From the NCBI GenBank assembly GCA_949316235.1, contig OX438748.1:1615001-1679000 (forward strand): DNA of 64,000 nucleotides, in the 5' to 3' direction. This DNA comes from Oegoconia quadripuncta (taxonomy: Eukaryota > Arthropoda > Insecta > Lepidoptera > Autostichidae). Below are positions 1 through 9,625 of the stretch, piece after piece. Within the stretch, counting starts at the first letter, position 1. Each line of letters starts with the position of its first letter. Below the pieces are notes generated by a model. It searched no databases, had not been told where the DNA came from, and saw only the letters and a program-made list of their open reading frames with translations. The position numbers and the translations under genes are program-made.

Positions 1-32
1 CAAATGCGTATCCAGTTAACCATAAAAAAAAA
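1..32 (+). mobile_element. LINE-E 3' terminus (fragment)
   Basis: The window opens with the terminal bases of the LINE-E 3' end (compare the complete end at 43285-43320), followed by an A-run. The rest lies left of the window. It abuts the 5' end of a SINE-A2 in the opposite orientation, so this LINE tail probably interrupted that SINE. Confidence 0.5.
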
Positions 33-55
33 CTATCCACTACACCAATCGGTCG
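33..55 (-). mobile_element. SINE-A2 5' head (fragment)
   Basis: The reverse complement reads ACGACCGATTGGTGTAGTGG, the tRNA-like head with the A box that starts the SINE-A2 copies at 17358 and 59930. Only the first ~23 bases are here. Because SINEs are normally truncated at the 5' side, a retained head suggests interruption by the adjacent LINE-E tail. Confidence 0.5.
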
Positions 56-59
56 TTAA

Positions 60-178
60 ATACGCTCGTAATAGTAATTAACAAATATTTTATGTAAATA
101 CCTTCTATTTCACTTACCTAATATGTCCTATTTTTTTCCTTACGGTAAAAAAACTCATCCGGTATAGGAAAAAAACGG
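60..178 (+). repeat. Dispersed repeat H (copy 1, partial)
   Basis: It shares the stretch 'ACTTACCTAATATGTCCTAT...CCTTACGGTAAAAAAACTCAT' with copies at 3930-4165 and 6980-7690. It has no coding potential and its class is unknown. Confidence 0.5.
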
Positions 179-179
179 C

Positions 180-245
180 GGAATGTGGAAAGCTGTGGAC
201 GACCACCGACAAGAGCATAGCTCTTAAATGGAAGAGACTTACCTA
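180..245 (+). repeat. Dispersed repeat N (copy 1)
   Basis: It contains 'GACAAGAGCATAGCTCTTAAAT', also present at 40560-40600 and, inverted and diverged, at 3440-3490. It is probably a non-LTR 3' end, but no reading frame confirms this. Confidence 0.4.
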
Positions 246-1100
246 ATTTCTATCTCGGTAATGCATGAATCGTGAAATTGTTTTTAATTAGACTAGTTGA
301 ATTTAAAATAAAAAAGTAATCTATAATATGTATGTATTTTAAAATTCCATTGTGTTTATTTTGCAGTTTATATATTTTAAGTATTGCCATTCCAATAGCT
401 CGCTCTGTTTGAGCTAGTGTTGTGAGCTCGGGGCTTTTGTCGCCCGCTGCGACATTGAATGGAAATTTTATTAAATCATACCACGCTTTTCATGTCTACA
501 CATGAAATATGAGCGGATTTGGGTATTTTATTGCGTGTGGTGTAGGCAGCAGACATATCACGGCCTATGTTAAGGTTTTCGAGTTCGCTCGGCTAAAACA
601 GCTCTTATGAGCGTAGTCGGCTAAAATTGTTTTTATAAGCCAGGCAGTGTGTGAGTAGCACAGTGAACTGAATAGAGTAGCCTGTGGAAATATAAATTAA
701 CCCTCCTCCATTAATGTTAAACGAGTAGAGACACTGCGCCGCACCCAGTAGAGTTACGGCTTTGAATGACTTCATTTATTATGTAAGTGTTAACATCTAA
801 ATTATTGCTGTGTTGTGGCGTAAATTGTGGCCGCTTCATTTCATTTCAAATTTTCACAATGTTTTCATAAAAGTGTGATTTGTAATTTTTGACAACTCGT
901 CGTACATTGCTGGTTAAGTTAAAACATACGAGTATCACACACATATTTACAAATCTCCTAAAATTCTCAGTAATGTATTCATGGAAATTTACAATTGTCA
1001 TGTTTGTGAAACAGGGCCCAGAATGAAGACACGAAACCCTAAGTATTCCCCTTACGTTTTTTGTTCATATTTTCTTTGTTTTACAATGGAATGAATCAAT
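246..1100. other. No recognised gene or repeat
   Basis: This is AT-rich sequence without a convincing frame on either strand. The only local structure seen is a short direct repeat of TCGGCTAAAA near 592 and 628. Confidence 0.45.
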
Positions 1101-1108
1101 CGTTCTAA

Positions 1109-1373
1109 CATTGGCTCAATGTAAACAACATTGGGTTTACGATTCGGAGGTCGCGGGTTCGATCCCCAGCGGGGTACATGTTTAAGTACTCGGTTTGGTT
1201 GGTGGTAGGGCATTTTAAATGTCCGCCTGGCTAGCTACCACCATCTTATCTAAATCTACCGCCAAGCAGCATTGTTGTGTTCCGGTCAGTACGCTTCCAC
1301 CTTCGACCTCATCTTCACTTAACATCAAGTGTAATTGAGGTCAAGTACCAACCCGTTGTGCATAAAAAAAAAA
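1109..1373 (+). mobile_element. SINE-B (internally deleted copy)
   Basis: This is a tRNA-derived SINE. An A-box-like TGGCTCAATG is followed by the B box GGTTCGATCC near 1157, the SINE-B body ('GTACTCGGTTTGGTTGG', 'CGCCTGGCTAGCTACC'), and the tail 'CCGTTGTGCAT' with an A-run. Relative to fuller copies (35348, 23114) it lacks about 80 bases after 'GCATTGTTGTGTTCCGG'. Confidence 0.8.
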
Positions 1374-1754
1374 CATTTTTTCTTATTAAAAAGAAATTAA
1401 ACTCCGCTTGAAATATGATCAACGACATTTTACTTGTTATATAATATGGAAGGAAAATACAGGTAACACACGAGTGTGTAATCTGTCACTTTCTCCCCTT
1501 TGTTGAAAACGTATAACATCGGCTCCATAATTAATCATACAGGGCTCTTTAACATGATTAATGGTAGCTTACTAGCTATTTTAAGCGTACCATCAGCAGT
1601 TCTTTAAAATGATAGCCCAAACAGAAGGGTGATTTTAGGGAACTGTGGTTAGTATAGTTTGAATTGGCATCACGCTAGCATTATTCATGTAAAACAGCGC
1701 TGTGAAACTGTGACGCCGACTGTACCTACTCATAATTTCTTTTTTATAACATCC

Positions 1755-1845
1755 TACTAATATTATAAATGCGAAAATTTGGATGCTCATTTGTTTGTTT
1801 GTTTGTTTGTTGGTCAATCACGGCTAAACGGATGAACGGATTTAG
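1755..1845 (+). repeat. ACTAATATTATAAATG dispersed repeat (Lep1-like)
   Basis: It contains ACTAATATTATAAATGCG followed by a (TTTG)n stretch and 'CACGGCTAAACGGATGAACG'. This motif set is widespread in lepidopteran intergenic DNA and has been linked to Lep1 Helitron-type elements. The Helitron link is from general knowledge; no CTRR end or hairpin was verified here. Confidence 0.5.
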
Positions 1846-2133
1846 ACCTTTAGAATGGGTTAGTACTCAGCTCGTGTTGCGACATCACAGCGCTGGTTTT
1901 TAGTGCTCCCAAATACCCAGTGACGCAATGACGCTATGTCAGTATAATAATGAGCAGGATCATAGTAAATAATTATAGTCAGTTTAATATATGTATAGTG
2001 TAGTGCAAATATACAAAATAATAACTACGTTATAGTATTATACATAAATATTGCATTATATTGAACATCGCAACATCGATTTAGCACACATAAACTCACA
2101 TACACCCATCCTCACCCCCAGACACACACATCA

Positions 2134-2137
2134 CCCC

Positions 2138-2168
<31 letters not shown>

Positions 2169-2192
2169 ACACACACATACACACACACACAC
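2134..2192. repeat. Poly-C tract (21 C) joined to (CA)n microsatellite
   Basis: An uninterrupted run of 21 cytosines (2134-2154) leads directly into about 19 CA dinucleotides. It is a simple-sequence tract; the proline/histidine/threonine-rich translation across it is an artefact. Confidence 0.95.
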
Positions 2193-2246
2193 TTGCTTTA
2201 GTCCACTATCCACATGCCTCAACATATATGTATACTTTAAGCAGCA

Positions 2247-2490
2247 TAGAATAGAATAGAATAGAATAGAAAAATTTTATTTGACCCGATAAACGACACA
2301 CAAACTAACATACTGCATCACTTAGATAATGTACTCTCAGTGTTCTTGTTGTAATGTCTAATATTAAGGGAGTGAGAGCCTGGGGATCTGTAGCACAGGC
2401 TTCGAACCTATTTCAGACTCAGTCTCTCACAAAGGTTTTTGTATTTACCTAACATTACTATTTCATCAATGTACCTAGGTATTTCTTTGT
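2247..2490 (-). mobile_element. Probable non-LTR 3' UTR with (TATTC)n tail
   Basis: Read on the minus strand, about 215 bases of non-coding sequence end with 'TCAAATAAAATTTTTC' and then about five TATTC units. An AATAAA-type signal followed by a short tandem tail is typical of Jockey/CR1-group LINE 3' ends. No coding part is present. Confidence 0.35.
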
Positions 2491-3014
2491 GGTGAGATAA
2501 TAAATATTTATTATTATTTATTATTATCGATGTCACGGTCACATAATTGAAATTTGGTCACGTTTAGACGGAATGCGTCCACAGAATATTTTATCAAATT
2601 CAGAACGCAATCAAATAACGAAAAAAAAAACACTTTTCTTACTCTAATCTGTGTAGTTGTGTGTTGAAAGAAAGGTTCTGCGCTTTCGAAATTAGTATTT
2701 TTACAGTAAATTGACTGTAGTGAATATTTTTTGTTAATTAACAAAGAAACTGTTTATTCGCCACTTCGACACATATACAACAATTGTTAGGCAAGTAAAA
2801 TAACATAACACTCAGATAAGTGTCGCAGCAGCGAAAGGGAAACGACTCAGCTATATGCTGAGCTTATAAGAGCTCAGCGCTGGTTTACTGTTGCACCCAG
2901 AGCAGACGGATATCGGAACTTACAATGTGTTTAAAAATTTCTTTGTTTAATTAAATAATCCTGTGATTACCTACCTATGGTTGTTTTATTTAGTGATAAC
3001 GGAGTTTGCAAAAA

Positions 3015-3112
3015 GCATCGATGTTGACCGACGTCGATGTTTAGTGTTCGATAAACATCGAGATGCTCAACAATCGATGCCATCATTGACGTTGTTGCGA
3101 CATCGATAATCC
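3015..3112. repeat. Nested CATCGATG inverted repeats
   Basis: The outer arms 3015-3027 and 3067-3080 pair with one bulge, and the inner arms CGATGTTTA (3035-3043) and TAAACATCG (3052-3060) are perfect. Another ATCGAT word follows at 3102. It is a small fold-back structure, possibly a MITE remnant. Confidence 0.6.
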
Positions 3113-3439
3113 CTATCCTTGATGTTAAGTGAAGCTGAGACCATGTTGGCCGCTGGCAAAGTGAAAGAGGAATAAATAAATCAGTATTGTTTGGAAATTC
3201 GGTTTTTAAATATTCAAGTATCTCGATCTATTTTAAAATGCAACAGTCAGAGGTACAATTAGTAATTCCTAAACTCGAGTAGCTTTAATTACCGGGGGTT
3301 CGAAAGGTTAGGGCTTTTAGCTTGGCTTTGTGAAGGTTTGACCTTCATTCATTAAGCCCCAACGAAAATCAACGGCTAATAATTAATAATCCCACTAATA
3401 CTTATAAAAAAACCAATTTCATTATTTTGTCTTCAATTT

Positions 3440-3490
3440 AAGAGTAATGCTCTTGTCGGTGGAGTCCTTTCCACACTTCTCTACATTCAG
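3440..3490 (-). repeat. Dispersed repeat N (inverted, diverged)
   Basis: The text 'AATGCTCTTGTCGGTGGAGT' is the reverse complement of the N repeat core seen at 40545-40600. Confidence 0.4.
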
Positions 3491-3519
3491 TCTATTGACT
3501 TCCTGATACGACATGGTAA

Positions 3520-3918
3520 TTTTTTTTTATATACGACGGCTTCGTACTTGACCTCAATCACACCCGATGTTAAGTGAAGATGAGGTCGAAGGTGGAAGCG
3601 TACTAACCCGTAAACCCCAACACATTTCGGGCGCTGTCTATCTTATCTCTGATAACCGGAACACAACAATGCTATTAACATTGCTGCTGGCGGCAGATTT
3701 AGATAAGATTTTTTTTTTTTTATATGAGAGGGCGGCAAACGAGCTTGCGGGTCACCTGATGGAAAGCAATCACCGCCGCCCATGGACGGGTGTCCATCAA
3801 AAGGGTCACAGATGCGTTGCCGGCCTTTGAGGAAGATGGTGGTAGGTAGCCAGGCGGACATTTTAAAGTGCCCTAACACCAACCAAAACGAGTACTTAAA
3901 CATGTACCCCGCTGGGGT
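3520..3918 (-). mobile_element. SINE-B split by a LINE-C fragment
   Basis: This is a minus-strand SINE-B: poly-T (reverse of the A tail) at 3520, the conserved 'GACCTCAATCACACC' block, the 'GGCGGCAGATTTAGATAAG' block, and 'TACCCCGCTGGGG' at the right. The body is interrupted at 3710-3832 by a LINE-C 3' fragment flanked by a 5-bp duplication AAGAT. Confidence 0.8.
3710..3832 (-). mobile_element. LINE-C 3' end inserted in SINE-B
   Basis: 123 bases with poly-T at the left (an A tail on the minus strand). The target-site duplication AAGAT lies at 3705-3709 and 3833-3837. Read on the minus strand it matches the LINE-C tail at 62690-62800, where the frame ends in a [14 protein letters not shown] segment. 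It is a heavily 5'-truncated insertion that is younger than its host SINE. Confidence 0.75.
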
Positions 3919-3929
3919 ATATTTTTTTC

Positions 3930-4165
3930 AAAACCATCATCGAATAAAGCGTTAATTGAATGATATGACGGTCGCGTTTGTAGCCTTTCCTACATATTTA
4001 CATCATTAAATAAAATAAATAAAGATCCAAATATATTTCGCATTATAGAAACTCTACGAATCGCAGTAAAATACAAATAAACTACCTATGCCAATAACTT
4101 CTACGTCACTTACCAAATATACCCTATGTTTTCCTTACAGTAAAAAAAACTCATGTTATTGGTAG
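3930..4165 (+). repeat. Dispersed repeat H (copy 2)
   Basis: It shares 'CATCATCG', 'GACGGTCGCGTTTGTAGCCT', 'CTACCTATGCCAATAACTTC' and 'CCTTACAGTAAAAAAAACTC' in order with copy 3 (6980-7690). Both copies lie immediately beyond the 5' end of a minus-strand SINE-B. No coding frame is visible. Confidence 0.55.
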
Positions 4166-4311
4166 GACTTTTGGGAGTCGGTTAAAAGATTATGTACATC
4201 AACTATATAACAATCTAAACATATTGCTTCCGAAAATGTTAAAATTTTTTCTTTAAATGTATCTAATTTATTGATCAAAATACGTAGGTAATAATAATAA
4301 TGCCATACAAT

Positions 4312-5078
4312 CTACTTGATGTTGTACCTACTGGTGGATGGGGCGAGGAGCTCCACGTGGCTGCTAGACATCGATATACCCAACACACACAACATCAAGG
4401 GGTATACCGAGGAAAAGCTGAAGAAATACGAGCAGCTTGCCGAGGAGATTCGGCAAGTTGTATTGTCTTATCCATTGCTTCTTACGAAAGTAAAATAATG
4501 ACGTTCGCGGTGGCAAAGCACTGTCTTACCATAGTCGTTGCATGAATGCTTAAATAACATTAAGTACCTTCAATCCATATAACTATTTTGTTTTTGCCAT
4601 ATTTAACAGTTAAATGTAAGTGAATTTAGTTATCCAGTAATTAATATAACATAGCATAACATGAATGTGTTAACTCAATGCAAATGTATTATACTTATCC
4701 GTGGAAGCTTTGTTGGCTAATGTATGATGCATACTGTAACAAATACTGCTGTAATATTTATAGCTGTTTGCTTTCCTTTAAATAAAAAAAAAAAAAAAAA
4801 AAAAAAGTCTGGCAGCAGAGGGAGGTAACGGTGCTGCCCCTAATTCTTTCCAGCACTGGTGTTATTCCAAAGGGTCTGTCGGAGGGTCTACTTAAGCTGG
4901 ACTTTCCGACGACTCTGCGGAATAAGATGCAGAAAGCTGTTATTCTCCGCACAACAGCAATCGTTCGGCGTCATCTAAACCTGCCATAGTAGGTTAGTGT
5001 GTTGCCGGATATTAGGCTCACACTACTGAAACACTCCCTTTAAGGTGCTCTAAAAGAAAAGAATAATAATAATAATAA
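4312..5078 (+). pseudogene. RTE-like LINE 3' end, interrupted
   Basis: Two coding pieces of the C-terminus of an RTE-type non-LTR retrotransposon protein lie on either side of an insertion. The first (4316-4458) ends in EEKLKKYEQLAEEIRQ. The second (4805-4989) includes EVTVLPLILSSTGVIPKGL and ends HLNLP with a TAG stop at 4987-4989. Removing the insertion at 4459-4804 and one AAGT copy rejoins the same frame (RQ-VWQQ). A short 3' UTR and a (TAA)n tail at about 5060-5078 close the element. It is 5'-truncated and not functional. The clade comes from the VIP/GVIPK motif style and was not tested by alignment. Confidence 0.75.
4459..4804 (+). mobile_element. Polyadenylated insertion (retrocopy or SINE) in RTE element
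   Basis: 346 bases flanked by the 4-bp duplication AAGT (4455-4458, 4805-4808). It ends in AATAAA merging into an A-run of about 22. The body matches no other repeat in the window. The structure fits a 5'-truncated retrocopy of a host or LINE mRNA 3' end. A very short frame before TAATGA near 4490 could be the end of a coding region, but its identity is unknown. Confidence 0.65.
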
Positions 5079-5280
5079 ATATCCTTAGACATACACACAG
5101 CGCCATCTAGTTCCACAGTAAGTAACTATAGGCTTGTGTTGTGGATACCAGATGGTTGATATACTACATAAATACCTTTTTTTGTAAATGAAAACATCCA
5201 TAACTAGGGTACACATGTCCGTGTTCATCACACAAACATATGCCCCTAGCGGGATTCGAACCCGCAACCTTTTGGTATAG
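5079..5280 (-). mobile_element. SINE-A (5'-truncated)
   Basis: The minus strand carries GGTTCGAATCCCGCTAGGGG (B box), the 'GAACACGGACATGTGTACCC' block, and the tail block 'GGAACTAGATGGCGCTGTGTG'. The head with the A box is missing at the right edge. It sits directly in the (TAA)n tail of the RTE element. Confidence 0.8.
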
Positions 5281-5644
5281 GTATAACAAAATTACAAATC
5301 TTTGTATATCCATCTTACGGAATCATCATCGGTTTTTGTGTAAATGGTTAGTTCACAATTCTATATTGACTTAATAACAAAATATTTATATCGTTATGAA
5401 TCTTGAAAGATATTTATAACTTGCAAAACTTCCATAGCGACTCATTCAGTAACCGACAGACATAGAGCTTCAGTAAGTAGACCGGCCAAGTTTATACATC
5501 ACATTTCACTCGTTACTTTGTGGGAACTACCAACGATTTCAATAAAACTTGGTATTCAGTTCGAAGTTGTCGACAAGAGAAAGAGTTCTAACTTTGCAAA
5601 TAAAAGTCATGTAAGAAAAGGCTATGTCTTCCAGTATAATCTAA
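5281..5644. other. No recognised gene or repeat
   Basis: Unique-looking AT-rich sequence between a SINE-A and a LINE-D tail. No frame or repeat was recognised. Confidence 0.4.
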
Positions 5645-6184
5645 GTTGGGGTAAAATATTTTATTTCATAGGATAAAATTACTATTTATATTACATTTAA
5701 ATTTACTGCTCATTCACAAAGCTGACTCCCCAGAGAAGAACGAGCAAGAAACTCTAGGGTTGCTCTTTTAAACAGATTATGGGTTACAATTTGTGATTTG
5801 ATAATTATATGAATAATAAGACTGGTATGTCCATGCTTGCTTATCATTCAAATAGTTAGTGATTTTATAATATCCTTTTGCTAATAATTTCTGTTTTATG
5901 ATTGCTTTAAATTAATTTAAAAAATTTTGAATGTATATACTGGAACCTTATTACATTCCCCTTTGAAGGATTTACTAACTTTGTGAAGTCGGCTAACATA
6001 AACAGATAACTGGTTCTTATTTCTTGTATTAACATTGTGCCTATCACTATACTTTTAGCGAATAAGGTTATATTTTTTCTTGCATATAACAAATTCTCAT
6101 AAATGTATTGAGAAGCCATTGTTAAGGTATTAATTTCCTTAAACTTATCTCTAAAAGACACTCTAGGTCCTAATTTAAAAATGG
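5645..6184 (-). mobile_element. LINE-D 3' fragment with broken ORF
   Basis: The minus-strand frame begins SFRDKFKEINTLTMASQYIY, matching the intact copy at 17877. It then slips out of register before the equivalents of 'NKVPVDIQN' and 'YKISDYLDD'. The 3' UTR 'GAGTTTCTTGCTCGTTCTTC' and the terminal 'ATGAAATAAAATATTTTAC' are at the left. It is an inactive, 5'-truncated non-LTR copy of the Jockey/CR1 group. Confidence 0.8.
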
Positions 6185-6185
6185 C

Positions 6186-6639
6186 ATGAATAGCACGCTT
6201 CTGCAGAACAAAATTGATATGTATGTCAGCAGCGTTTCCTCACAACAATATGCCTATGAACCTGGTGAATCATGGTTATACTCAACTGTCCACCCCAATA
6301 CATTTTTAGGTATAAACGCTGTAATTTTTCCCCGAACTGTCCAGTTTGCCGCACTCAAGGACATCCTGCCCACAATCCGGGTATTGCAGCTTTAACGACT
6401 GTCCAACGGTCCAGTTTCCGGGCGAGATCGTCCGGGGACGGGCGGAATGTGCAAATTTTAGGACCGGATCCGGATTACGGGCCCTTGTGCCGAGTGTCAA
6501 CGTTATATTAAAATGATTTAATTATGTAAAAGAATTGAATTCGGGCGGTGACAGCTGTAGAGGTAATAAAAAAAATGTATGTAACCTCATTATTCGGGGT
6601 ATTATACAGAAGGAGTTTTTTTACAATAAGGGAAAAACC
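6186..6639. other. No recognised gene; GC-richer patch
   Basis: Between 6320 and 6500 the sequence is clearly more GC-rich than its surroundings ('GGGCGAGATCGTCCGGGGAC'). Overlapping frames exist on both strands, but none has a recognisable domain. Confidence 0.4.
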
Positions 6640-6930
6640 TGACCTCAATCACACCTGATGTTAAGTGAAGATGAGGTCGAAGGTGGAAGTGTACTGACCC
6701 GGAAACCCCAACACATTTGGGGGACTGGCTATCTTATCTCGGACAACCGGAACACAACAATGCTATTAACATTGCTGCTTGGCGGCAGATTTAGATAAGA
6801 TGGTGGTTGCTAGCCAGGCGGACATTTAAAATGCCCTACCACCAACCAAACCGAGTACTTAAACATGTACCCCGCTGGAGATCGAACCCGCGACCTCCGA
6901 ATGTTGTTTACATTGAGCCACGGAGGCGGG
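6640..6930 (-). mobile_element. SINE-B, near full length
   Basis: It has all minus-strand blocks from the 3' side ('GACCTCAATCACACCTGATG') to the tRNA-like head, 'GATCGAACCCGCGACCTCCG' followed by 'GAGCCACGGAGGCGG'. The terminal A-run is weak. Confidence 0.85.
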
Positions 6931-7235
6931 CATATTAAGTATGTGCAATAGATACTATTGGCATAGGTACTTAATTTTTTTTTCTAATCCATCATCGTAA
7001 AGCGATGTGTCATTTGACGGTCGCGTTTGTAGCCTATGTCACATAATTACATCATTAAATTAAATATATAAAGAAAACTTGGAGAAAATATGTGTTCCAA
7101 ATAAATTTCGCATGATATTATGGTCCCCATACAAATCCAGCCAGTCGCATATCAATGTCAAGACGGCCCGTGCGTTTTTGGTAAAAAAAAAATAAACTAC
7201 CTATGCCAATAACTTCTATTTCACTTATTTAATAT

Positions 7236-7466
7236 AAAAAAAAAAAAAAAAAATAGTTTATTTCAGGATTAGACCCATATTTTGGTTAGTAACTTAAAAA
7301 TAAATAGGAGTAAGTTAGTATCTTAAATCTATAATAACTGTGAACAGAAGGGACCATACGACTGCTGCGGCACAATCAGCACTATTTGGATGTGTGCAAG
7401 CGTATCCAGTGCCGCAGCATCACGGAATCCCACCTGTCCGCCAGTGTGCTCAGGATGGTTAGTTAG
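7236..7466 (-). mobile_element. Retro-insertion with 7-bp TSD and T-type tail
   Basis: It is flanked by TTAATAT at 7229-7235 and 7467-7473. The left edge is an A-run, so on the minus strand the element ends 'GAAATAAACTA' followed by T's. The minus-strand text includes a short frame (TILSTLADRWDSVMLRHW) that ends quickly, so it may be a LINE 3' end. It is odd because a poly-T rather than poly-A terminus follows the AATAAA-like signal. Confidence 0.55.
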
Positions 7467-7506
7467 TTAATATGCCCTATTTTTTCCTTACGGTACATCC
7501 TGACAT

Positions 7507-7650
7507 CAGAATGGCTGGTCACCGTAAAAAGTAGTCTAGCTTCCAAAATGCGTATAGGTAGCAACTATTTAACGAATGGTAGCAACTAGTAGCAACTAGG
7601 TAGCAACTCTCCAGAACCATTTCGAAGCTGAAAGTGGTGACCAGCCATCC
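7507..7650. mobile_element. Small inverted-repeat element (MITE-like)
   Basis: ATGGCTGGTCACC at 7511-7523 is matched by its reverse complement GGTGACCAGCCAT near 7637-7649. ATCCTGAC occurs just outside each end, which may be an 8-bp target duplication. The interior holds four short TAGCAACT repeats. Confidence 0.45.
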
Positions 7651-7699
7651 TGACGCTAACAAACTCATTCGGTATAAAAGAATCACAAAAGTACAATAA

Positions 7700-8450
7700 G
7701 GTTTCAAAATCCAAAAAGGTCTCAACTGACCATATGTCGGGTGGAAACAACTACGATGCTGGTATTCTGTGGAGTTGAAGCCGAATTTTAATACATTTGT
7801 TTATTAATATTTTCAATTACTATTGTGAATTATTATCTATAAACAGGGTTACGTTTGTATAAAGTTGTATAACTTGCCCTCATAAAGTTTTCATGTCCCG
7901 ATTAAGCTGTTAACACACCGAGCGGGCTAACGACGCGCTTGTCCTCCCGAAACTTGTTTACAAGTCATTACCGGGACATCGAGGGACACGAATGACGTAA
8001 GCCCATGATATCGCCCGTTGTACCATCCCATTATTATGTGTGTATAAATGGTCGTTATTTATTTATTTATTATTTACTTATTTAAATAGAATCAACAGCA
8101 TTATTGCAGAAATTATATTATAGTAAACTAATACCAAACTTATGCCAATTAGTGATTCTTATTATGTTACCGACAATGGTTATCGTTATAATTGACTGGT
8201 TAACGTTTTAATTATATTACAAGAAAATTGGTACTTTTACATTATTGTTATTATATAGTTATATCAAAAATATATCGTTATATTTTTGACATTTCACAAC
8301 AATTTTGTTATTCATTTAAGCCTAATACAAATATTAAGACAAAGGTGGTTCTCATTTAACGATAAATCAAGGGTTACCGATGACTCCCCATCAATAACTA
8401 TTTAGGTATTTAAAAACTAAAAAACTCGACAGCAGGTTTTGTATTTTTCG
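7700..8450. other. No recognised gene or repeat
   Basis: AT-rich sequence with only simple (TTAT)n stretches near 8050-8085. Confidence 0.4.
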
Positions 8451-8451
8451 G

Positions 8452-8650
8452 AGGCCATGTTGGATTTTTTAATATAAAATGTATTCTGTGACACTGGGGA
8501 TTAAGACGAATCTAACGACACCATTCACTTCGAAATCAGTCAAGTCGTTTAGGCTGCAGGATGCGCCAAAGGAACGGACATACATACATACATATTCTCG
8601 AAAAACATTACCCTGCTTTCTTGGGGAATCGTGTAAAAATATATATTGCT
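8452..8650 (+). repeat. Dispersed repeat F (copy 1)
   Basis: It shares 'CCATGTTGGATTTTTTAA', 'AAATGTATTCTGTGACACT', 'AAGACGAATCTAACGAC', 'AGTCGTTTAGGCTGCAGG' and 'CGAAAAACATTACCC' in order with copies at 22590, 23970 and 26770. Overlapping frames on both strands here are incidental. Confidence 0.6.
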
Positions 8651-8837
8651 TGCAAGTTTTAATGGCTTGCGTAAGCAGTATTGAAGCTCTTTTAGGTTTA
8701 ACTATGTGGAAATACAAGTTAAGAGTTTCATTCACTAATTCCCAAAACTAGAATGTCTCGAATATTTCAAAATTCCTGAGGATTCGAGACCCTTAGATCC
8801 AGAGACTTTAAGAAACCTGAAACTTCAAAAACCATCA

Positions 8838-9005
8838 CCCGTATGTAGTTAATATGCCGAACATTCACACTAAGAGGTTCGACTCTTCCTTCATAATGCG
8901 AACAGCCAAGGCATGAGTTGAGTTCCCCTTCTGGAGTCAGTCTTCCTATATCCTTTTATCTTCAAGAGCGGGGTGAATAGGAATTTACTGGGATCGTGTG
9001 CTTCA
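8838..9005 (+). mobile_element. Degenerate LINE-E fragment
   Basis: The DNA still reads like the LINE-E segment with 'AGTTAATATGCCGAACATTC', 'ATGCGAACAGCCAAGGCATG' and 'AATTTACTGGGATCGTGTGC', but the frame is broken. Confidence 0.65.
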
Positions 9006-9009
9006 TTAC

Positions 9010-9122
9010 GAGCACTAATATACAGAAAATATCGCTATATAGTTTAAAAAAATAACTTGTAGACTTTCAATGAGTGTTACTTTTGTATCTTACATTGAAT
9101 TAAATATTTTTGATTTGATTTA
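9010..9122 (+). mobile_element. Probable LINE 3' tail
   Basis: It ends 'TTAAATATTTTTGATTTGATTT', resembling the LINE-J terminus at 55390-55428. No coding part is present. Confidence 0.3.
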
Positions 9123-9139
9123 AATTTTCATACCAATTT

Positions 9140-9530
9140 TCTAAGGATTACTCGTGTGTTATCGCCCATATCTTCTACGAGATCAATACCCCAGCCCAGC
9201 AGCAATAAAGGTGGTAATGATTTTGCTGTAGTTTTTTAAATACGTCCTAAAACCTTCGCTTCTCGTCGGCAAAGCAAACCCCACAGTAAACACTAAGCCC
9301 GTCTGAAATGAAACTTTCAACTAAAGCCTAATATTTTCCTCCGAGCCCGTTTGAGTGGAAACCGTGGAAATGAAATGCCTCTCGACTTTATTGGTACCTA
9401 CTGGAACGAATATTTGTGGTGAAGGATCTCGAACGTTATATAAATAGGAAAGTTGTGCATCGAAATGTTATATTCGTAAGACGAGTAGTTAGCAATAACT
9501 GTCGAACGATGAACGAAGGATGATTAGTCG
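9140..9530. other. No recognised gene or repeat
   Basis: Mixed-composition sequence without a convincing frame or repeat. Confidence 0.4.
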
Positions 9531-9534
9531 ATCT

Positions 9535-9610
9535 AACAATACAATACAAATACACTTTATTGCACAACAGAAAAGAAAATACAGTTTCAGAAAAGTGCTA
9601 AGAATAGAAT
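9535..9610 (-). mobile_element. LINE-K 3' end (fragment)
   Basis: The minus strand reads 'TGTGCAATAAAGTGTATTTG' followed by TATTG repeats, the same terminus as 43790-43815 and 62880-62915. Confidence 0.65.
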
Positions 9611-9625
9611 GTCAAGTAACTAATA

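Larger units (their letters stand above)
6980..7690 (+). repeat. Dispersed repeat H (copy 3) with two insertions
   Basis: The H blocks 'GACGGTCGCGTTTGTAGCCT' and 'CTATGCCAATAACTTC' are followed by 'CCTATTTTTTCCTTACGGTA' and, near 7665, 'AACTCATTCGGTATA'. The copy is split first by a 231-bp insertion at 7236-7466 and then by a small inverted-repeat piece at about 7507-7650. Confidence 0.6.

Noticed and set aside
2051..2254. 67-codon His/Pro/Thr-rich frame
   Set aside because: It translates the poly-C and (CA)n tract.
3567..3903. Opposed ~86-codon frames
   Set aside because: They run across SINE-B and the inserted LINE-C fragment; the sequence is repeat-derived on both strands.
8469..8751. 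Two overlapping ~90-codon frames on opposite strands
   Set aside because: Both lie over dispersed repeat F, have no recognisable motif, and are not kept open in other F copies.
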